A stretch of 64,000 nt of DNA from Lachnospiraceae bacterium MD335 (GCA_000403335.2 KE159617.1:1138917-1202916); one strand, 5' to 3'; numbered from the stretch's first letter, positions 8,968 to 18,211 are shown. Notes: generated by a model not told the origin, from the sequence alone. Program-made: numbers and translations.

Positions 8968-10131
8968 ATGAATTGGATGGAGACAGCGCTGCTCATTTTC
9001 GGAGCGGGTGCATTGGCAGCAAGCTTTATTATACCTGCAAAGAGTGAGAAGGAGGACGGCGCTTCGCAGGTGGACGAGGAGCTGATTCGAAGCATTATTG
9101 AAAAGGAAATGGCAGATGCCAAAGATCGGGTTGCGGAGGTTGTTGACGAGACACTTGAATATGCGGTGGAAAAAACGGAGCGTTCCTGTGAGCGTATTTC
9201 TAACGAAAAGATTATGGCAATCAGTGAATATTCGGAAACTGTTCTTACGGATATAAATAAGTCCCATCAGGAAGTGATGTTTTTATATGATATGCTTAAC
9301 GATAAGCATAATAATTTGAAGGAGACCGTAAAACATGTGGACAAGACGGCGAAGGAGGCTGAGGAAGCGGCGAATGCCGCAGCCGTAGCGCTTGCTGCTA
9401 AGGCGAAGGAAGAGGCAGAGGCGAAGGCACGTGAAAAAATAGAGGCGGAGGCAGTGCGGAAGGAAGAACAGGAGCGTGCGGCTGCATTGGAGCGCGCGTC
9501 GCTTGACAAGGAGGCACGTGAAAAGGAGTATGCCCGCAGACAGATGGCAAGACTGATACTTCCAATGCAGCAGGAACTGCCAACCCATCGGGTTGGTGAT
9601 ATGAAAGCGATTCCGTTAAAGCAGGATGCAAATATGGCAGCTCCGGGCGCGAATGAAACGCAGGGAGAGCTTCGGCCGCTGATTGTAAAGAGCGTCGAAA
9701 TTGTTTCGGCTGATATTGTGAATTCAAATGACATGCAGCCCGTTCCGGAAAATATGAATGCAGGTCCTGTAAGTACGGCTGATCTGCAGACGCTTGGTTC
9801 GCGTCCCGAGGATATGAGAGTGGTAGATGTCAAACCTGCGGACATTCGTCCGGTTGAAGTTTATTCCTTTGCGGAACAGGCGCCCCGCGTGGAGCGTCCC
9901 GTGAAGAAAGAGGCGCAGGCGGCTGCGTTTGAAAATACGGTAAATCTGATGAAGCAGCAGGAGCAGTCAATACAGCCTGTACAGTCTGTGCCGGATACAA
10001 AGGAAAACAACAATGACAGGATTTTGCGTCTTCACAAGGAGGGTGTTTCCAATGTGGATATTGCAAAAGAGTTGGGGCTTGGCGTCGGCGAGGTAAAACT
10101 GGTTATCAATCTGTTCAAGGGGGCTGTGTAA
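8968..10131 (+). CDS. DUF6115-like membrane-anchored coiled-coil protein at the swrB position
   Basis: The 387-residue protein has an N-terminal membrane anchor (about residues 3-22), a long Ala/Glu/Lys coiled coil (about 30-190), a low-complexity Pro/Val/Asp linker, and a C-terminal helix-turn-helix-like module at about 350-385 reading LHKEGVSNVDIAKELGLG. This layout resembles the DUF6115 family of Lachnospiraceae. The gene lies between fliA and rpsB, exactly where B. subtilis carries swrB, which also encodes an N-terminally anchored protein that promotes flagellar assembly. Orthology with SwrB is an inference from synteny and layout only. Confidence 0.75.
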   Translation: MNWMETALLIFGAGALAASFIIPAKSEKEDGASQVDEELIRSIIEKEMADAKDRVAEVVDETLEYAVEKTERSCERISNEKIMAISEYSETVLTDINKSHQEVMFLYDMLNDKHNNLKETVKHVDKTAKEAEEAANAAAVALAAKAKEEAEAKAREKIEAEAVRKEEQERAAALERASLDKEAREKEYARRQMARLILPMQQELPTHRVGDMKAIPLKQDANMAAPGANETQGELRPLIVKSVEIVSADIVNSNDMQPVPENMNAGPVSTADLQTLGSRPEDMRVVDVKPADIRPVEVYSFAEQAPRVERPVKKEAQAAAFENTVNLMKQQEQSIQPVQSVPDTKENNNDRILRLHKEGVSNVDIAKELGLGVGEVKLVINLFKGAV

Positions 10132-10737
10132 ATGAAGACAAAATACTTATTAAGAGGACTTGGACTCGGAATGATAATCACTGCCGTGGTGATGGGCGCT
10201 TATGCGAAAAGTGCCGTAGCCAAGGCGCGGGTTGATGTTTTAAAGGAATACGGTATCGGTGAGGAGGCTGCCCTGAAAGAGACGTTGGTCGATGTGGAGA
10301 AGGAAACTGTGGAATCGTCTCCTGCTGAAACGCAGACACAGCAGGAAGCGCCGCAGCAGACGGACACGCCATATGACGAGGCGCTTGAGTCGGAAATCGA
10401 TTCAATTCTTGATGCGGCTAAGGCTGAGCAGGAAGGGATACAGAGTACGGTTTCGGATGAAGAAGCGGAGTCTGTAAATATTTTGCCGGAACAGGTATCC
10501 GAGGTGCAGGAAGCATCGCAGGAACAGGATAAGACAATTACGATTGAGATTTCCAAGGGAGATGATTCGGGCAGTGTATCAAGAAAGCTTAAGAACGCGG
10601 GACTTGTGGAGAATGCGGCTGAATTTGATGCGTTTTTAATGCAGCATGGTTATGATAAAAAACTGAATACCGGCACAAAAACGATTAGTATTGCGGATTC
10701 ATGGCAGGATATTGCCGAAAAATTAATACGAAAATAA
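10132..10737 (+). CDS. Membrane-anchored protein with C-terminal MltG/LysM-like module
   Basis: The ATG directly follows the upstream stop, so translation is coupled. The 201-residue protein has one N-terminal membrane helix (about residues 8-26), an acidic Gln-rich extracytoplasmic linker (about 50-135), and a compact C-terminal module (about 138-200) reading ISKGDDSGSVSRKLKNAGLV. That resembles the LysM-like lead domain of the MltG/YceG family, which recognises peptidoglycan-type ligands. The MltG catalytic domain is absent, so this is not a lytic transglycosylase. Function unknown; it is the last gene before a terminator. Confidence 0.65.
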   Translation: MKTKYLLRGLGLGMIITAVVMGAYAKSAVAKARVDVLKEYGIGEEAALKETLVDVEKETVESSPAETQTQQEAPQQTDTPYDEALESEIDSILDAAKAEQEGIQSTVSDEEAESVNILPEQVSEVQEASQEQDKTITIEISKGDDSGSVSRKLKNAGLVENAAEFDAFLMQHGYDKKLNTGTKTISIADSWQDIAEKLIRK

Positions 10738-10740
10738 TGG

Positions 10741-10768
10741 AAAGACCTCTTGCACAGGAGGTCTTTTT
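10741..10768 (+). terminator. Rho-independent terminator ending the motility operon
   Basis: Nine-base-pair stem AAAGACCTC/GAGGTCTTT with an 8-base loop, followed by a T run. It lies 3 bp after the last motility-operon gene and separates it from rpsB-tsf. Confidence 0.9.
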
Positions 10769-10785
10769 ATGTTATTCTAATCATG

Positions 10786-10814
10786 TTGCGGCTGCAACAG
10801 AACAAATTTTATAG
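10786..10814 (+). promoter_or_regulatory. Candidate rpsB promoter
   Basis: TTGCGG and TTATAG are separated by 17 bases, just downstream of the motility terminator. A leader of about 100 nt would follow, containing a small GCGG/CCGC hairpin before the rpsB ribosome site. An autoregulatory S2 leader is possible but not shown by the sequence. Confidence 0.45.
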
Positions 10815-10925
10815 AAAAATTATTCACGTCTGCTGATTTGCGGTCCATGCCGGTAACGCTTGAGGTAGCCCGCAGAGGAGATGCAGACAGGTGGCGGAAG
10901 AACCGCAGAAAATGGAGGTAAAAAC

Positions 10926-11669
10926 ATGAGCGTTATTTCAATGAAACAGTTGTTGGAAGCAGGTGTTCATTTCGGACATCAGACAAGAAGATGGAACCCT
11001 AAGATGGCTCCTTACATTTTTACGGAGAGAAACGGTATCTACATCATCGACTTACAGAAGTCAGTAGGAAAGGTTGATGAGGCTTATAGAGCAGTTGCGG
11101 ATATTGCGGCACAGGGCGGTACGGTTCTTTTTGTAGGTACAAAGAAACAGGCGCAGGATGCCGTTAAGACAGAGGCAGAGCGCTGCGGTATGTATTATGT
11201 AAACGAGAGATGGCTTGGAGGTATGCTGACAAACTTCAAGACAATCAAGAGCAGAATTCAGAGATTAAAGGCAATTGAGAAGATGTCAGAGGACGGTACG
11301 TTTGACGTGCTTCCGAAGAAAGAGGTTATCCAGCTTAAAAAAGAGTGGGAAAAGCTTGAGAAGAACCTTGGCGGTATCAAGGAAATGACAAGAGTTCCCG
11401 ACGCAATCTTCGTCGTTGACCCGAAGAAGGAGAGAATTTGCGTACAGGAGGCACACACACTTGGTATTCCTTTGATTGGTATTGCGGATACAAACTGTGA
11501 TCCGGAGGAACTTGATTATGTAATCCCTGGAAACGATGACGCGATCAGAGCCGTTAAGCTGATTGTTTCGGCGATGGCAGATGCAGTGATTGAGGCAAAT
11601 CAGGGTGAGATTATGACAGACGCGGCAGAGGATGCCGATGCGGAAATAGAGGAAGCTGTAGAAGCGTAA
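10926..11669 (+). CDS. rpsB: 30S ribosomal protein S2 (uS2)
   Basis: Ribosomal protein S2 of the small-subunit body. The N-terminus [20 protein letters not shown] followed by [12 protein letters not shown] is diagnostic, and VVDPKKE with IADTNCDP further along are conserved S2 blocks. I chose ATG 10926, preceded by GGAGG 8 bases upstream; the in-frame ATG at 10881 would add 15 residues without a site. The product is 247 residues with the usual acidic C-terminal tail. It is paired with tsf as in most bacteria. Confidence 0.97.
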   Translation: MSVISMKQLLEAGVHFGHQTRRWNPKMAPYIFTERNGIYIIDLQKSVGKVDEAYRAVADIAAQGGTVLFVGTKKQAQDAVKTEAERCGMYYVNERWLGGMLTNFKTIKSRIQRLKAIEKMSEDGTFDVLPKKEVIQLKKEWEKLEKNLGGIKEMTRVPDAIFVVDPKKERICVQEAHTLGIPLIGIADTNCDPEELDYVIPGNDDAIRAVKLIVSAMADAVIEANQGEIMTDAAEDADAEIEEAVEA

Positions 11670-11699
11670 AGAGAAATTATAAGAGTGGAGGGATAATAA

Positions 11700-12635
11700 A
11701 TGGCAGTTACAGCAGCAATGGTAAAAGAGTTGAGAGAGATGACAGGCGCGGGAATGATGGACTGCAAGAAGGCTCTGAACGAAACAAACGGAAATATGGA
11801 CGAGGCTGTTGAGTATTTGAGAAAGAACGGACAGGCTAAGGCTGAGAAAAAGGCAAGCCGTATTGCGGCAGAGGGACTTTGCCGTGTGGCAACGGATGGC
11901 GATAAGATAGCAGCAGTTGTGGAAGTGAACTCGGAGACAGACTTTGTGGCAAAGAATGAGCAGTTCCAAAGCTTCGTGGAGGCAGTTGCAAAGCAGGCGC
12001 TTGCGACATCTGCAAAGGATATTGATGCTTTCCTTGCGGAGAAATGGAATGAGGATTCTTCCAAGACGGTCAGCGATGCACTGGTAGACAAGGTTGCTGT
12101 CATCGGTGAGAAGCTGAGCATCAGACGGTTTGAAAAGGTTGAGGCTGCGAACGGCTGTGTTGTTACTTATACACACGGCGGCGGAAAGATTGGCGTTATT
12201 GTAGAGGCGGAAACGGCTGTTGTGAACGATGCAGTGAAGGAAGCCATGACAAACCTTGCAATGCAGGTTGCCGCGCTTTATCCGAAGTATGTATCTTCCG
12301 ACGAGGTTTCAGAAGAGTACAAGGCGCACGAGAAGGAGATTATCACGGAGCAGATTAAGAACGATCCGAAGATGGCAGGTAAGCCGGATAAGGTAATTGA
12401 GGGCGCTGTGATTGGACGTTTGAATAAGGAGCTGAAGGAAGTATGTCTGCTTGAGCAGGTATATGTAAAGGCTGAGGACGGAAAGCAGACCGTTAAGCAG
12501 TATGTTGATGCGGTTTCCAAGGCAAACGGTACAGACATCACGGTCAAGAGATTTGTACGTTTTGAGACGGGCGAGGGTATCGAGAAGAAGGTTGATGACT
12601 TCGCGGCAGAGGTTGCGGCTCAGGCAGGAATGTAA
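11700..12635 (+). CDS. tsf: Translation elongation factor Ts
   Basis: EF-Ts exchanges GDP for GTP on EF-Tu. The N-terminal module (MAVTAAMVKELREMTGAGMM and the following DCKKAL) and the nucleotide-exchange signature VNSETDFVAKNEQF are clear, and the coiled-coil and C-terminal dimer-like regions are present. Length of 311 residues is normal. It lies 30 bp after rpsB with GGAGGG about 8 bases before the ATG, giving a standard rpsB-tsf operon. Confidence 0.97.
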   Translation: MAVTAAMVKELREMTGAGMMDCKKALNETNGNMDEAVEYLRKNGQAKAEKKASRIAAEGLCRVATDGDKIAAVVEVNSETDFVAKNEQFQSFVEAVAKQALATSAKDIDAFLAEKWNEDSSKTVSDALVDKVAVIGEKLSIRRFEKVEAANGCVVTYTHGGGKIGVIVEAETAVVNDAVKEAMTNLAMQVAALYPKYVSSDEVSEEYKAHEKEIITEQIKNDPKMAGKPDKVIEGAVIGRLNKELKEVCLLEQVYVKAEDGKQTVKQYVDAVSKANGTDITVKRFVRFETGEGIEKKVDDFAAEVAAQAGM

Positions 12636-12669
12636 TATCGTATCAGGTTCGCATATATGGTACAAATGG

Positions 12670-12706
12670 GTAAGGACAGCTATATTTCGTAGTTGTCCTT
12701 ACTTTG
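12670..12706 (+). terminator. Terminator after tsf
   Basis: A 13-bp stem (GTAAGGACAGCTA with TAGTTGTCCTTAC, one G-U pair) and a 7-base loop lie 34 bp after tsf, followed by a weak T stretch. It probably ends rpsB-tsf and leaves the next gene on its own promoter. Confidence 0.75.
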
Positions 12707-12740
12707 CTATATGGATTGGGTTATCGGGAGTTAGCAGGAT

Positions 12741-14081
12741 ATGAAGAAAAAAACAACAGACACAATTGCTACGGACAAAGAGGCGAAGAAGGAAATAAAG
12801 ACGGCATCTAAGAACCGTGAAATCCGTTGGGACAGACTGGATAATACGGCGCATCTGTTTCCGGTGATTGCGGGGGACAGCATGAGCAATGTTTACCGTA
12901 TCAGTGTGACGCTTACGGAGCGGATACAGCCTGAGCCGCTGCAGCGTGCGCTGGACATAGTGCTGCCGAAGTTTGACGGGTTTAATCTGCGCCTGCGGCA
13001 GGGAGTTTTTTGGTATTACTTTGAGGAGAACGGAAAGCCTGCGCCGCGCGTGCGGGAGGAGAATACGTTTCCCTGCCGTTTTATTTATCAAAACAGGAAT
13101 AACAGTTATATGTTTCGGGTGACGTATTACAAGTACCGCATTAACCTAGAGGTTTTTCATGTGCTGACGGATGGTATGGGGGGCATCAATTTTTTAAAGG
13201 AGCTGACGTATCAATATCTGCGTCTTATACATCCGGAGCTTGCGGGGGTGCGGGGAGACGATTTAAACAGCGCTACTTCCTTAAACCGTGAGGACAGTTT
13301 TCTGAAAAATTACCGTAAAAGTTCTGCACGGGGGTATCAGACGAAAAAAGCGTATCTGATTAAGGGTGAAAAATTAAGTCCCGGAGAGTTTGGGATTATG
13401 CACGGCTATATGCAGGTACCGGAATTGAAGGCAGTATGCAAACGCTATGGAGTCAGTATCAACGAATATTTGGTTTCGGTGTTTGTGTGGAGCGTTTATC
13501 AGGAATGTATGCATAAGATGCCGGCAAAGCGTCCGATCCGGGTTGCGGTTCCCGTCAATTTAAGACCGTATTTTAACTCGATTACGACGAAGAACTTTTT
13601 TGTTATGGTATCGGCGGAATTTGCGCCAACAAAAGAGGATTATACATTTGAGGAGATTGTAGAAGCAGTTAAAACCAGTTTGGAGTGTCAGATTAATAAG
13701 GAAAATTTGGAGAAGCTGTTTTCCTATAATGTATCCAATGAAAAGCAGTTTGTCGCGCGTGCGGTACCGCTTGTTTTTAAAAATTTGGCAATGCGCATTA
13801 TTTACACGCAGTCGGCGCTTGCGAACACGACGACCATCACAAATATCGGAAATCTTACGGTGGATGAGATTTATAAGCCTTATGTGGAGATGTTTCATTC
13901 GTGTCTTGCCATGTCGAAAGGGCAGCATATTAAGGGGAATATATGTTCTTATGGAGATACGCTGGTTTTTACGTTCAGCTATGATATTGTGGATGCGTCG
14001 GTGCAGCGGTGCTTTTTTCGGAAGATTGCGCAGGACGGTGTTAGTGTGGAGATTGACAGTAACGGGGTGAACTATGAGTAG
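12741..14081 (+). CDS. Alcohol acetyltransferase/condensation-like acyltransferase
   Basis: The 446-residue protein resembles the alcohol-acetyltransferase and condensation-domain superfamily, enzymes that move acyl groups from CoA or a carrier. The active-site pattern HxxxDG is H140-V-L-T-D144-G145, in FHVLTDGMGG, at the usual place about one third along. A second conserved stretch near the middle, VAVPVNLRPYF, fits the bridge region. The first 25 residues are Lys/Thr rich. The stop overlaps the next gene by 8 bp, and the two are probably a functional pair. Substrate unknown. Confidence 0.75.
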   Translation: MKKKTTDTIATDKEAKKEIKTASKNREIRWDRLDNTAHLFPVIAGDSMSNVYRISVTLTERIQPEPLQRALDIVLPKFDGFNLRLRQGVFWYYFEENGKPAPRVREENTFPCRFIYQNRNNSYMFRVTYYKYRINLEVFHVLTDGMGGINFLKELTYQYLRLIHPELAGVRGDDLNSATSLNREDSFLKNYRKSSARGYQTKKAYLIKGEKLSPGEFGIMHGYMQVPELKAVCKRYGVSINEYLVSVFVWSVYQECMHKMPAKRPIRVAVPVNLRPYFNSITTKNFFVMVSAEFAPTKEDYTFEEIVEAVKTSLECQINKENLEKLFSYNVSNEKQFVARAVPLVFKNLAMRIIYTQSALANTTTITNIGNLTVDEIYKPYVEMFHSCLAMSKGQHIKGNICSYGDTLVFTFSYDIVDASVQRCFFRKIAQDGVSVEIDSNGVNYE

Positions 14082-14736
14082 GTGTAATCAGTGTAAAATT
14101 GAAGTGCTTGACGAGGCGCAGCACTGTCCCTTATGCCAGTCGGCGCTAGAGCATACCATTGAGGTGGAAAATATGTATCCTGACATCAGGATGCGGACGC
14201 GAAAGCTGGTGATGATTTCAAGGATTTATCTGTTTCTTTCGATTGTGGCGGAGATTCTTTTGGTCAATGTAAGTCTTTTGCTGGATTGGAGTTCCATTGT
14301 GTATCTGATCAGCGGTATGGCGCTTTTTTACGGTTATATGGTGATCTGCTATGCGATTTTGGGGCGCAGCGGGTATATTGCAAAGACAATGGTGCTTACG
14401 GCTTTGGCGCTTGCAATGCTTGTGGCGGCGGATTTTGCGGTAGGTTATAAAGGATGGTCGGTGAATTATGTGCTGCCATCAGGAATTTTGCTTATTGATG
14501 CAGGCATTGTCCTGCTGATGATAATTAATCGGAAAAACTGGCAGAGTTATATGATGCTGGAGCTTTTTATGGTACTGTGCGGCGGTGTGATGTTAATTCT
14601 GTATTTGTTTGAAATTGTGACAAGCCCTATGATGTCTTCTTTGGCGTTTAACGTGTCTGTCATTCTGTTTCTTGGTACGGTGATTATCGGCGGCAGGAGG
14701 GCGCGGGTGGAGTTAAAGAGAAGGTTTCATATATAA
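14074..14736 (+). CDS. DUF6320-like membrane protein with N-terminal zinc ribbon
   Basis: Residues 4-21 form a CxxC-x10-CxxC zinc ribbon (C4, C7, C18, C21). From about residue 45 there are six predicted membrane helices ending in a short basic tail. The layout fits DUF6320. The gene starts inside the end of the acyltransferase gene, so the two are translationally coupled. In this arrangement a membrane partner presenting or receiving the acyl product is plausible, but no function is established. Confidence 0.7.
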   Translation: MSRCNQCKIEVLDEAQHCPLCQSALEHTIEVENMYPDIRMRTRKLVMISRIYLFLSIVAEILLVNVSLLLDWSSIVYLISGMALFYGYMVICYAILGRSGYIAKTMVLTALALAMLVAADFAVGYKGWSVNYVLPSGILLIDAGIVLLMIINRKNWQSYMMLELFMVLCGGVMLILYLFEIVTSPMMSSLAFNVSVILFLGTVIIGGRRARVELKRRFHI

Positions 14737-14743
14737 AGTGCGA

Positions 14744-14804
14744 GAAAAAGCAAATTTGGCCGGATTGTGATAATCACCACAAACTAGCCGAATTTGCTTT
14801 TTTC
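14744..14804 (+). terminator. Terminator with nested hairpin
   Basis: The arms AAAAAGCAAATTTGG and AATTTGCTTTTTT form a long A/T-flanked stem, with a small GTGAT/ATCAC hairpin inside. It works on paper in both directions and lies directly after the DUF6320-like gene. Confidence 0.85.
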
Positions 14805-14861
14805 TTGGTTGAAAATGCATACCACATTGGAATGATAGTTGATATAATGCTTATATAAGTT

Positions 14862-14920
14862 GAGAAAAGAGAATAAAAAGTGTGCAATATGACGAAATGC
14901 ATGATTTTTATTCTGTTCTC
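14862..14920 (+). promoter_or_regulatory. Imperfect hairpin in the leader of the sugar-binding lipoprotein gene
   Basis: GAGAA...AGAATAAAAA at 14862-14879 pairs with TTTTTATTCT...TTCTC at 14905-14920. It is followed by A-rich sequence and not a T run, so it is more likely a leader or operator than a terminator. It ends about 30 bp before the start codon. A TATAAT at 14843-14848 upstream could be the -10 box, but I see no good -35. Confidence 0.45.
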
Positions 14921-14950
14921 AAAAAATAGAAAAGGGAGGAATACCTAAAA

Positions 14951-16327
14951 ATGAAGAAGAAATTATTATCACTTGTTCTTGTTGGCGCAATGTCAACAGC
15001 AATGCTTGCAGGCTGCGGCAATTCATCTGCACCTGCTACAGACACACAGGCGCCTGCAGCAGATACACAGGCACCTGCAGCAGATCCTGCAAACGATACG
15101 CAGGCACCTGCAGCAGATAATGCATCGGCAGGCGGAAATACACTTTCCGTTTATGCATGGGACCCGAGCTTTAACATTCCGGCGTTGAAGGCTGCAGAGG
15201 CAGATTACAAGGCAAATGTGGATGATACGTTTTCACTGAATATTATTGAACAGTCTCAGTCATCGGATGTTGAGCAGGCAATTACGCTTGCAGGTTCGTC
15301 AGGCGACTACAGCCAGCTTCCTGACATTGTTTTGTTCCAGGACCACTGGATTCAGAAGTATGTAAGCGATTATCCTGACGCATGGATGTCGGTTGATGAT
15401 GCGGAAGTAGACTGGAGTGACTTCGGTGCGGAGAAGCTTTCTTACTCTACGGTAAACGGTGTTCATTACGGCTTCCCTGTTGACAATGGTACGGTTGTTA
15501 TGGCGTACAGAGTTGACATTTTGGAAGAGTGCGGATATTCAATTGATGATATGAAGGGAATTTCATGGGATGATTTCATCAAGATTGGTGAGGAAGTATA
15601 TGCTAAGACAGGCAAGTACCTCCTTTCAATGGACGGTGACGGAAATGACCTGATTTACATGATGCTGCAGGCAGAGGGCGGTTCTCAGTTTAAGGACGGA
15701 AAGCCTTACATTACGGAGAATGCTCCTTTGGTAAGCGTATGCGAGAAAATTGTAGAGATGTCACAGAAGAACGTATGTTACCTTGCAAATGACTGGTCAG
15801 ATTACACGGATCAGACGATTCAGGGCGACATGGTAGCGGGCGTTATGAACGGAAACTGGATTATTCCTACCATTCAGAATGTACCGGAAAATAGCGGAAA
15901 GTGGGAGATTACCACAATGCCTACATTGAATGGCGGTGAGGGATATGCGTCAAACGGCGGTTCTTCCCTTTATGTTACATCAAACTGCCAAAATCCGGAT
16001 TTGGCGAAGAAGTTCCTTGCCTATACATTCGGCGGCAGCTCAGAGACTTATGATGCGGCGCTGCGTGACGGCGGTGTTATCACGTGCTGTATTTCCGCAG
16101 GTACATCTGACGTTTACAACGAAGGTGTTGCATATTTCAACGATACACCGATTTATGCACAGATTGTTGAGATGGGTTCTCATGTAAACGTTATCGAGCA
16201 GAATGATGCACATTATACAGCTCGTACACATATGGCGGCAGCAATTATGAATGCAATTCAGGGCGCTGATTTGATGACAGAGCTTAAAACTGCTGAGGAG
16301 AATATCAACTTTGCAATGGGCAACTAA
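14951..16327 (+). CDS. Carbohydrate ABC transporter substrate-binding lipoprotein
   Basis: The product is a family-1 solute-binding protein tethered outside the cell. A lipoprotein signal ends in the lipobox LAGC with C22. Next comes a linker with three near-identical DTQAPAAD-type repeats (about residues 30-56), then the binding domain from about 63. It lies upstream of two sugar permeases and lacZ, so the likely ligand is a galactoside, galactooligosaccharide or similar glycan (inference from context). No ATPase gene is present, which is common where a shared MsmK/UgpC-type ATPase is used. AGGGAGG precedes the ATG. Confidence 0.9.
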   Translation: MKKKLLSLVLVGAMSTAMLAGCGNSSAPATDTQAPAADTQAPAADPANDTQAPAADNASAGGNTLSVYAWDPSFNIPALKAAEADYKANVDDTFSLNIIEQSQSSDVEQAITLAGSSGDYSQLPDIVLFQDHWIQKYVSDYPDAWMSVDDAEVDWSDFGAEKLSYSTVNGVHYGFPVDNGTVVMAYRVDILEECGYSIDDMKGISWDDFIKIGEEVYAKTGKYLLSMDGDGNDLIYMMLQAEGGSQFKDGKPYITENAPLVSVCEKIVEMSQKNVCYLANDWSDYTDQTIQGDMVAGVMNGNWIIPTIQNVPENSGKWEITTMPTLNGGEGYASNGGSSLYVTSNCQNPDLAKKFLAYTFGGSSETYDAALRDGGVITCCISAGTSDVYNEGVAYFNDTPIYAQIVEMGSHVNVIEQNDAHYTARTHMAAAIMNAIQGADLMTELKTAEENINFAMGN

Positions 16328-16360
16328 TCGCGTGCCTGATTTGAGAGCGGTTTAAAATGA

Positions 16361-16390
16361 AAACGGAGGAGATACCATGCTCCTCCGTTT
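16361..16390 (+). promoter_or_regulatory. Hairpin between binding-protein and permease genes
   Basis: A perfect 11-bp stem AAACGGAGGAG/CTCCTCCGTTT with an 8-base loop. It lies 33 bp after the binding-protein stop and just before the permease ribosome site. Such hairpins usually protect the upstream mRNA or partly terminate, giving more binding protein than permease. An in-frame ATG in its loop (16377) is not the permease start. Confidence 0.7.
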
Positions 16391-16412
16391 GTGGTTAAAG
16401 GAGGTTTTCGCA

Positions 16413-17309
16413 TTGAGTAAGAAAAATGCAAGCGTGCTGGCAAAACAGCACAGGGCGGGCTGGATTTATTTGGCGCCTGCGGCACTGCTGATTGTGGTGA
16501 TGAGCTTTTGGCCGATGATACAGGCATTTCTGATGTCATTAAAGACGGGATCAAGCGCAAATATGCAGTGGGTAGAACCGATATTCTACAATTATAAACG
16601 AATGTTTGCTGATAAGCTGTTTATTCGTTCTGTGGGCAACACCTTCCTTTACCTGATTATTCAGGTACCAATCATGTTGGTTGTGGCGATGCTTTTGGCA
16701 CAGATGCTCAACAACAAGGATTTGAAGTTCAAGGGACTGTTTCGTACGTGTGTTTTCCTCCCGTGTGCGATGTCGCTGGTATCATACTCTTTGATTTTTA
16801 AATCCATGTTTGCCACAAACGGTCTGATTAATTCCGTGCTTTTGAATTTGGGACTGATTGAACAGAATATTAATTTTTTGGGAACGACAAGCACAGCGCG
16901 TATGATTATCATTGTCGCGCTGGTATGGAGATGGACGGGGTACAACATGGTATTTTACCTTGTGGGCTTGCAGGGAATTGAGTATTCCGTATATGAGGCG
17001 GCAAAGATAGACGGTGCGAACGCATGGCAGACGTTTTGGCGCATTACGGTGCCCCTCCTGAAACCGACGATTGTTATGACGGGAATTATGTCAATTAACG
17101 GTACGTTACAGCTCTTTGATGAATCCGTAAACCTGACAAGCGGAGGTCCGGCGAACTCGACGATTACGATGTCACATTACATTTATCAAAACTCGTTCGG
17201 CGATTTTGTGGCGAACTTCGGATATGCGTCGGCGCTGTCGTTTGTGGTATTTATCATGGTTGCCGTGCTTTCGGCGATTAATTTGAAAGTAGGTGATAAG
17301 CGTGACTAA
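16413..17309 (+). CDS. Sugar ABC transporter permease (MalF/UgpA type)
   Basis: Inner-membrane permease with six predicted helices. The EAA loop that contacts the ATPase is VYEAAKIDGANAWQTFWRIT followed by VPLL, near residue 200. I chose TTG 16413 because AAAGGAGG ends 7 bases upstream; the ATG at 16377 lies in the loop of a stable hairpin and has no site. The product is 298 residues. It overlaps the second permease by 8 bp (GTGACTAA). With the upstream lipoprotein it forms a CUT1-type importer. Confidence 0.92.
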   Translation: MSKKNASVLAKQHRAGWIYLAPAALLIVVMSFWPMIQAFLMSLKTGSSANMQWVEPIFYNYKRMFADKLFIRSVGNTFLYLIIQVPIMLVVAMLLAQMLNNKDLKFKGLFRTCVFLPCAMSLVSYSLIFKSMFATNGLINSVLLNLGLIEQNINFLGTTSTARMIIIVALVWRWTGYNMVFYLVGLQGIEYSVYEAAKIDGANAWQTFWRITVPLLKPTIVMTGIMSINGTLQLFDESVNLTSGGPANSTITMSHYIYQNSFGDFVANFGYASALSFVVFIMVAVLSAINLKVGDKRD

Positions 17310-18129
17310 AAAGGGACATTCCAATATTCAAAAAAGACTGATACCGACTTACATATTTCTGACAATCGTGTCATTAATTTCCGTGTTTCCGTTTTACTGG
17401 ATGCTGACTGCTGCGACCAATACATCGCTTGAAGTGGCGAGGGGTAAAATTATATTCGGAACGCATGCCGTTGAGAATTTTACGAACCTTTTGGCGCAGC
17501 AGAATCTTTGGGGCGCGCTGAAAAATTCGTTTCTGTATGCAGGGGTGCAGACGATTATTGCGCTGTTGATTTGTTCGCTTGCGGGATATGGATTTGAGCT
17601 TTATCATGATAAGTATAAGGATAAGCTGTTTTCGATTCTATTGCTTGCGATGATGGTGCCGCAGGTTGCGACGATTATTCCGTTGTTTAAAATGGTATCA
17701 AGCATGAAACTGCTTAACTCCGTTTGGGCGTTTATTCTTCCGGCGATTTCGACACCGTTTCTGATTATGATGTTCCGTCAGAATTCGAGAAGCTTTCCGA
17801 TTGACATTATGGAAGCGGCGCGTATTGACGGTCTGAGCGAGTTTAAGATTTTCTTTAAGATGTATATGCCTGTTATGAAGGCAACCTATGCGGCGGCGGC
17901 AGTTATCACGTTTATGAATGCATGGAACGCTTATATGTGGCCGAAGGTTGTTATGAGTGACAACCGTGCGCAGACGATGCCGATGCTGATTGCGAATTTG
18001 GCAGCAGGGTATTCGGTTGATTACGGTGTGCTGATGATGGCAGTGCTGTTCTGCTCGTGCCCGACGATGATTATTTTCTTCATTCTGCAGAAGCAGTTTG
18101 CGGAAGGTATTACGGGCGCTGTCAAGTAA
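17302..18129 (+). CDS. Sugar ABC transporter permease (MalG/UgpE type)
   Basis: Second permease of the importer, with six predicted helices and the EAA loop IMEAARIDGLSEFKIFFKMY followed by MPVM. I chose GTG 17302, which overlaps the preceding gene's stop and has AGGTG about 7 bases upstream; a GTG at 17293 would add three residues. The product is 275 residues, normal for MalG-like proteins. lacZ follows 82 bp later. Confidence 0.92.
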   Translation: MTKKGHSNIQKRLIPTYIFLTIVSLISVFPFYWMLTAATNTSLEVARGKIIFGTHAVENFTNLLAQQNLWGALKNSFLYAGVQTIIALLICSLAGYGFELYHDKYKDKLFSILLLAMMVPQVATIIPLFKMVSSMKLLNSVWAFILPAISTPFLIMMFRQNSRSFPIDIMEAARIDGLSEFKIFFKMYMPVMKATYAAAAVITFMNAWNAYMWPKVVMSDNRAQTMPMLIANLAAGYSVDYGVLMMAVLFCSCPTMIIFFILQKQFAEGITGAVK

Positions 18130-18211
18130 GATTTATGCAGCAGGTCGATCCTGTTTAAAAATAAAAAGTATCAATATAGTTTATGAAAAAAGAATAATAT
18201 GAGGATAAGTT

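Noticed and set aside
10132-10737. MltG lytic transglycosylase
   Set aside because: Only the small LysM-like module is present; the catalytic domain is missing.
16377-16412. ATG at 16377 as the permease start
   Set aside because: It lies in the loop of a stable hairpin with no ribosome site; TTG 16413 has AAAGGAGG 7 bases upstream.
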